Assembly (NCBI GenBank): GCA_965204165.1
Contig: OZ241969.1
Coordinates: 3,100,001-3,164,000 of the forward strand
Length of the DNA stretch: 64,000 bases
Source: VYFG01 sp965204165
Lineage (GTDB): Bacteria; Pseudomonadota; Gammaproteobacteria; Arenicellales; Poriferihabitantaceae
Direction: 5' to 3'
Shown here one piece after another: positions 61,930 to 64,000 of the stretch. The notes under the pieces were generated by a model. The model ran no database searches and had not been told where the DNA came from. It was given only the letters and a program-made list of their open reading frames with translations. How positions within the stretch are numbered: the stretch's first letter is position 1; each line of letters begins with the position of its first letter. The position numbers and the translations under genes were made by a program.

Positions 61930-62337
61930 CTCGTTTTTGGTGTCTGAACGATCATTATCGTGATTTGTAGCATGCAACAGCCTATGCTGAAGGCGAGCAC
62001 ATTATATTGAATCATAGCGCAGATTGTACTGAGCACGATCAACTTCAAGTGTCTTTGTGATTGCTGCAACCCGATGCTGGTACGGTGATTGAATCTCTCT
62101 TTCTTCACAATGCAAGTGCCCACATCGACTTGGCGCGGCGCAACTCGACCGCCTTGGCCATTTCCTGAAGAAGTTGCTTGAGACTGTTTTTTATAAGCGC
62201 CATCGATCAGTCGCCGAAAAATATGTGTTGCCTGCGATTCGGGGTCCGAAGCGAGAAAACACCCTAATGTTCAACGTTTCATCGCTGTTTTTCACAATCC
62301 ATCGTAGGATATGCAACTATGGAATGGTCAGAAAATT
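61930..62337. other. accessory-patch spacer
   Basis: This 408-bp stretch is less GC-rich than the operon before it and lies between it and the T5orf172 gene. It contains one very small open frame listed separately. I see no repeat, tRNA or insertion element. Confidence 0.4.
62105..62203 (-). CDS. possible 32-residue protein
   Basis: The frame encodes a helical, basic peptide (MALIKNSLKQLLQEMAKAVE, then LRRAKSMWALAL) from an ATG at 62203 to TGA at 62105. Its amphipathic composition is unlike random GC-rich sequence, but no strong ribosome binding site precedes it. No family is recognised, and it may be the tail of a lost gene. Confidence 0.25.
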   Translation of the reverse strand: MALIKNSLKQLLQEMAKAVELRRAKSMWALAL

Positions 62338-63390
62338 CTATCTTCCTGCTGACTTTTTTACCCAGTCGTAGATTGGCTTCATCTCTCTGAACCTTCGCCT
62401 GAACTCCTCCTCGAAGCTCTCTCCGAGACCGACTCCGCAAAATACAGTCAGGTGTGGTGAAACAGGCATCATGCGCTTTCGATCCCCTTTCACTGGCTGT
62501 TTCACCAAGGTTACCAGCTGCTTTGCCCTGCCACGGTAGGAATTCATTGCATCCAGGCAGTCCAGCGCCTCCCTGACCATCTGCAGCCATTTCCGGTTGT
62601 CTGTCTCGGCCAGACTGGCAATTCCCCCACCAATGTACTGTTCTTCGATATCCGGCCTGCTGGTAACCTGCCAGGCGTCCCTCATTAGCCTTATGAAGAC
62701 TCCATCGGGATCGTCGACCTGTGACTTGAGGTTCTCAATGCTGGGATTGTCCTTCTCGGACAACAGTAACTTGGCAATGGGCCAGTCGTCATATTTGAGT
62801 CCCTCCAGGTTCACCCCCAGATGAGCCTCTGCCGACCCAGCGGCTAAAGCAAGGTTCCATTGTGTTCCCATGTTGCCATCGCTCATACCGAACTTGGGCT
62901 TGTTCAGTTGACCGAACGGTCTGCCCTTGATGTTCAGCTCCGATGTGAAAATATGCAGATATTCAGCATACCTTGGATCAAGATGTCTGCCACTTGCCGC
63001 TGCGGTGTTTCGACTTTTCTTCTGCACATTAACTTTTATTTCGTCTGGTTCTGTATCAGGAATGTCAAGAATCCTGATGCTGGATTGAGAGTCAATGATC
63101 GACTGAAGCGCAAGAAATGCATCATCCGCCCCCAGGTTGAAGAACTCGCGCCTTTTCTGCCTTAGCGGGCCAAGCTTCCTGTGTACCAACGCCTCGAGTC
63201 CCTTGCAGTCGTCCGTGTAAACAAAGTGCGCAACCTCCCAGAGAAAATCACCCGTTGAACTGCTGTTGATTTCCTCACATCTCACCTCCGGCGTTCTTGC
63301 AGTCCTTCCGATCTTGCAGACAGGAAGGATAATATCCTTGACTTCCAGTATGTAAACATAACCAGTTTCCTGGATGGGATAATCGGACAT
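62338..63390 (-). CDS. T5orf172 / GIY-YIG-like protein
   Basis: The 350-residue protein starts with a T5orf172 domain (about residues 10-95): GYVYILEVKD, VCKIGRTARTPEVRCEEI, the histidine in EALVHRKLGPLRQKRREFF and a conserved glutamate. This domain is related to GIY-YIG nucleases and is common in phage and accessory proteins. The remaining 250 residues have no family that I recognise. AGAGGTG lies 9 bp before the ATG at 63390. It stands alone without a methylase or recombinase next to it. Confidence 0.75.
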   Translation of the reverse strand: MSDYPIQETGYVYILEVKDIILPVCKIGRTARTPEVRCEEINSSSTGDFLWEVAHFVYTDDCKGLEALVHRKLGPLRQKRREFFNLGADDAFLALQSIIDSQSSIRILDIPDTEPDEIKVNVQKKSRNTAAASGRHLDPRYAEYLHIFTSELNIKGRPFGQLNKPKFGMSDGNMGTQWNLALAAGSAEAHLGVNLEGLKYDDWPIAKLLLSEKDNPSIENLKSQVDDPDGVFIRLMRDAWQVTSRPDIEEQYIGGGIASLAETDNRKWLQMVREALDCLDAMNSYRGRAKQLVTLVKQPVKGDRKRMMPVSPHLTVFCGVGLGESFEEEFRRRFREMKPIYDWVKKSAGR

Positions 63391-63562
63391 TTATTCTGCA
63401 CCTCTTTTGTTCGATTTCTTGGTTAACTTGCTACATTACCGGACGATCCCTGGTTTCAAGCCCAGCACAGACTTACACACAGGGACCTTGTAGTGACCAG
63501 GAGACTCGCCACTTGGTCGAACCGCCCCGTTTCGCTGATCACGGCACGATCATGCTCTGATA

Positions 63563-63853
63563 TCACTGAACGTCGACCTCGCCAGCACGAGCCCGCATCT
63601 GCGCTGCGTCGTACCACGCCTGCATTTTCAACAGGAGATCCACGCTGAGGCCAAAGGCCTTCTCAACCCGAAGCGCCATTTCCGGAGACAAGGAGGCGTT
63701 TCCATTCAGCAGGTCCGACAGCGTGGCACGGCGTACGTCTAAAATCCGGGCCGCCGCCGAAACGCTCAACTCCAACTCCTCAAGAATCTCGATACGAATC
63801 AATGCTCCAGGATGCGAAGGAGTCATCCCCATCTCGATGCTGTCGCTGGTCAT
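63563..63853 (-). CDS. higA: HigA-family antitoxin
   Basis: The 96-residue protein is an XRE-type antitoxin of the HigA class: MTPSHPGALIRIEILEELEL opening, helix-turn-helix at about 32-55 (AARILDVRRATLSDLLNG) and the ending LLLKMQAWYDAAQMR. HigA neutralises the ribosome-dependent RNase HigB and represses the operon. Its ATG overlaps the last base of the higB remnant stop. Since higB here is broken, higA may be an orphan kept for regulation or by chance. Confidence 0.92.
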   Translation of the reverse strand: MTSDSIEMGMTPSHPGALIRIEILEELELSVSAAARILDVRRATLSDLLNGNASLSPEMALRVEKAFGLSVDLLLKMQAWYDAAQMRARAGEVDVQ

Positions 63854-64000
63854 CAGTGATAGTCCTCCAAATTCATGTGCTCGATTTCACCATCCCGTTC
63901 CCTGAACATGATCCGCTAGTTTCACGACACGGAGATGCTCCACTCATTCCGATGTCCACCCGTCAGTCGATGAATCCGCCATCCGGGTGGTGCCACGCGG
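63853..64000 (-). pseudogene. higB: higB toxin remnant with two in-frame stops (partial)
   Basis: On the minus strand, in the frame that ends at the higA start, the sequence reads GWRIHRLTGGHRNEWSISVS, stop, N, stop, RIMFRERDGEIEH then MNLEDYH. This is the end of HigB (…WSI.VS.GNWRI.F…YH), with TGA where a glycine and TAG where the tryptophan of GNWRI would be. Both arise from single-base changes (GGA to TGA, TGG to TAG). The 5' part lies beyond the window. Confidence 0.75.

Noticed and set aside
60079..61947. 622-residue plus-strand frame
   Set aside because: It is the antisense shadow of the acyl-CoA synthetase, with no recognisable motif.

Overview
The window is a GC-rich bacterial chromosome segment, most likely from an aquatic gammaproteobacterium. 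Pointers are the single ccmABCDEFGHI cytochrome c maturation operon, a 5'-methylthioadenosine deaminase-ubiG-mupP order like that of Pseudomonas, the pho/pst regulon with clear Pho boxes, a YbiI-type zinc-finger protein, and TRAP and Liv importers. No rRNA, tRNA, CRISPR array or insertion sequence was seen.

Layout. 1-7284: the ccm operon on the minus strand, transcribed ccmA to ccmI. 7375-11019: dinB, a D-aminoacylase-type amidohydrolase and a secreted DUF3047-like protein. 11133-17614: a compact minus-strand run (metY, alpha/beta hydrolase, rhomboid protease, mtaD, ubiG, mupP, panC) with several 4-bp stop/start overlaps. 17820-19036: a decayed paiB-like gene and a D-2-hydroxyacid dehydrogenase. 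19072-23837: a TRAP transporter operon that also carries an amidase. 24123-29978: the divergent glcDEF glycolate oxidase operon and acs. 31075-38205: phoBR, pstSCAB and phoU. 38307-41119: dsbB, then a GAPDH-ArsJ pair on the opposite strand, the two-step 1-arseno-3-phosphoglycerate arsenate-extrusion route, with a Pho-box-like element before it. 41298-44885: small metabolic genes and a TetR regulator. 44914-46468: an accessory patch with an orphan AbiEi-type antitoxin and gene debris. 46469-49857: DUF2889, an SDR, a YbiI-like protein and an MFS transporter. 49924-61929: a long minus-strand catabolic cluster with a long-chain-type CoA ligase, a complete Liv-type ABC importer, a PaaK-like ligase, a CaiB/racemase-family protein, an enoyl-CoA hydratase and two-subunit aconitase X. 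61930-64000: a second, less GC-rich accessory patch with a T5orf172 (GIY-YIG-like) protein and an orphan higA whose higB partner is broken by two in-frame stop codons.

How the parts fit. The Pho/Pst block takes up phosphate under starvation. The same uptake lets arsenate in, and the neighbouring GAPDH-ArsJ pair would remove it; the Pho-box-like element suggests both are induced together. TRAP, GlcDEF and Acs form a small-organic-acid/C2 module. The Liv cluster looks like uptake plus CoA activation and beta-oxidation-like breakdown of an unidentified acid. Three separate solute-binding-protein genes (dctP, pstS, the Liv binding protein) are each followed by a strong perfect or near-perfect hairpin, probably to raise binding protein over permease.
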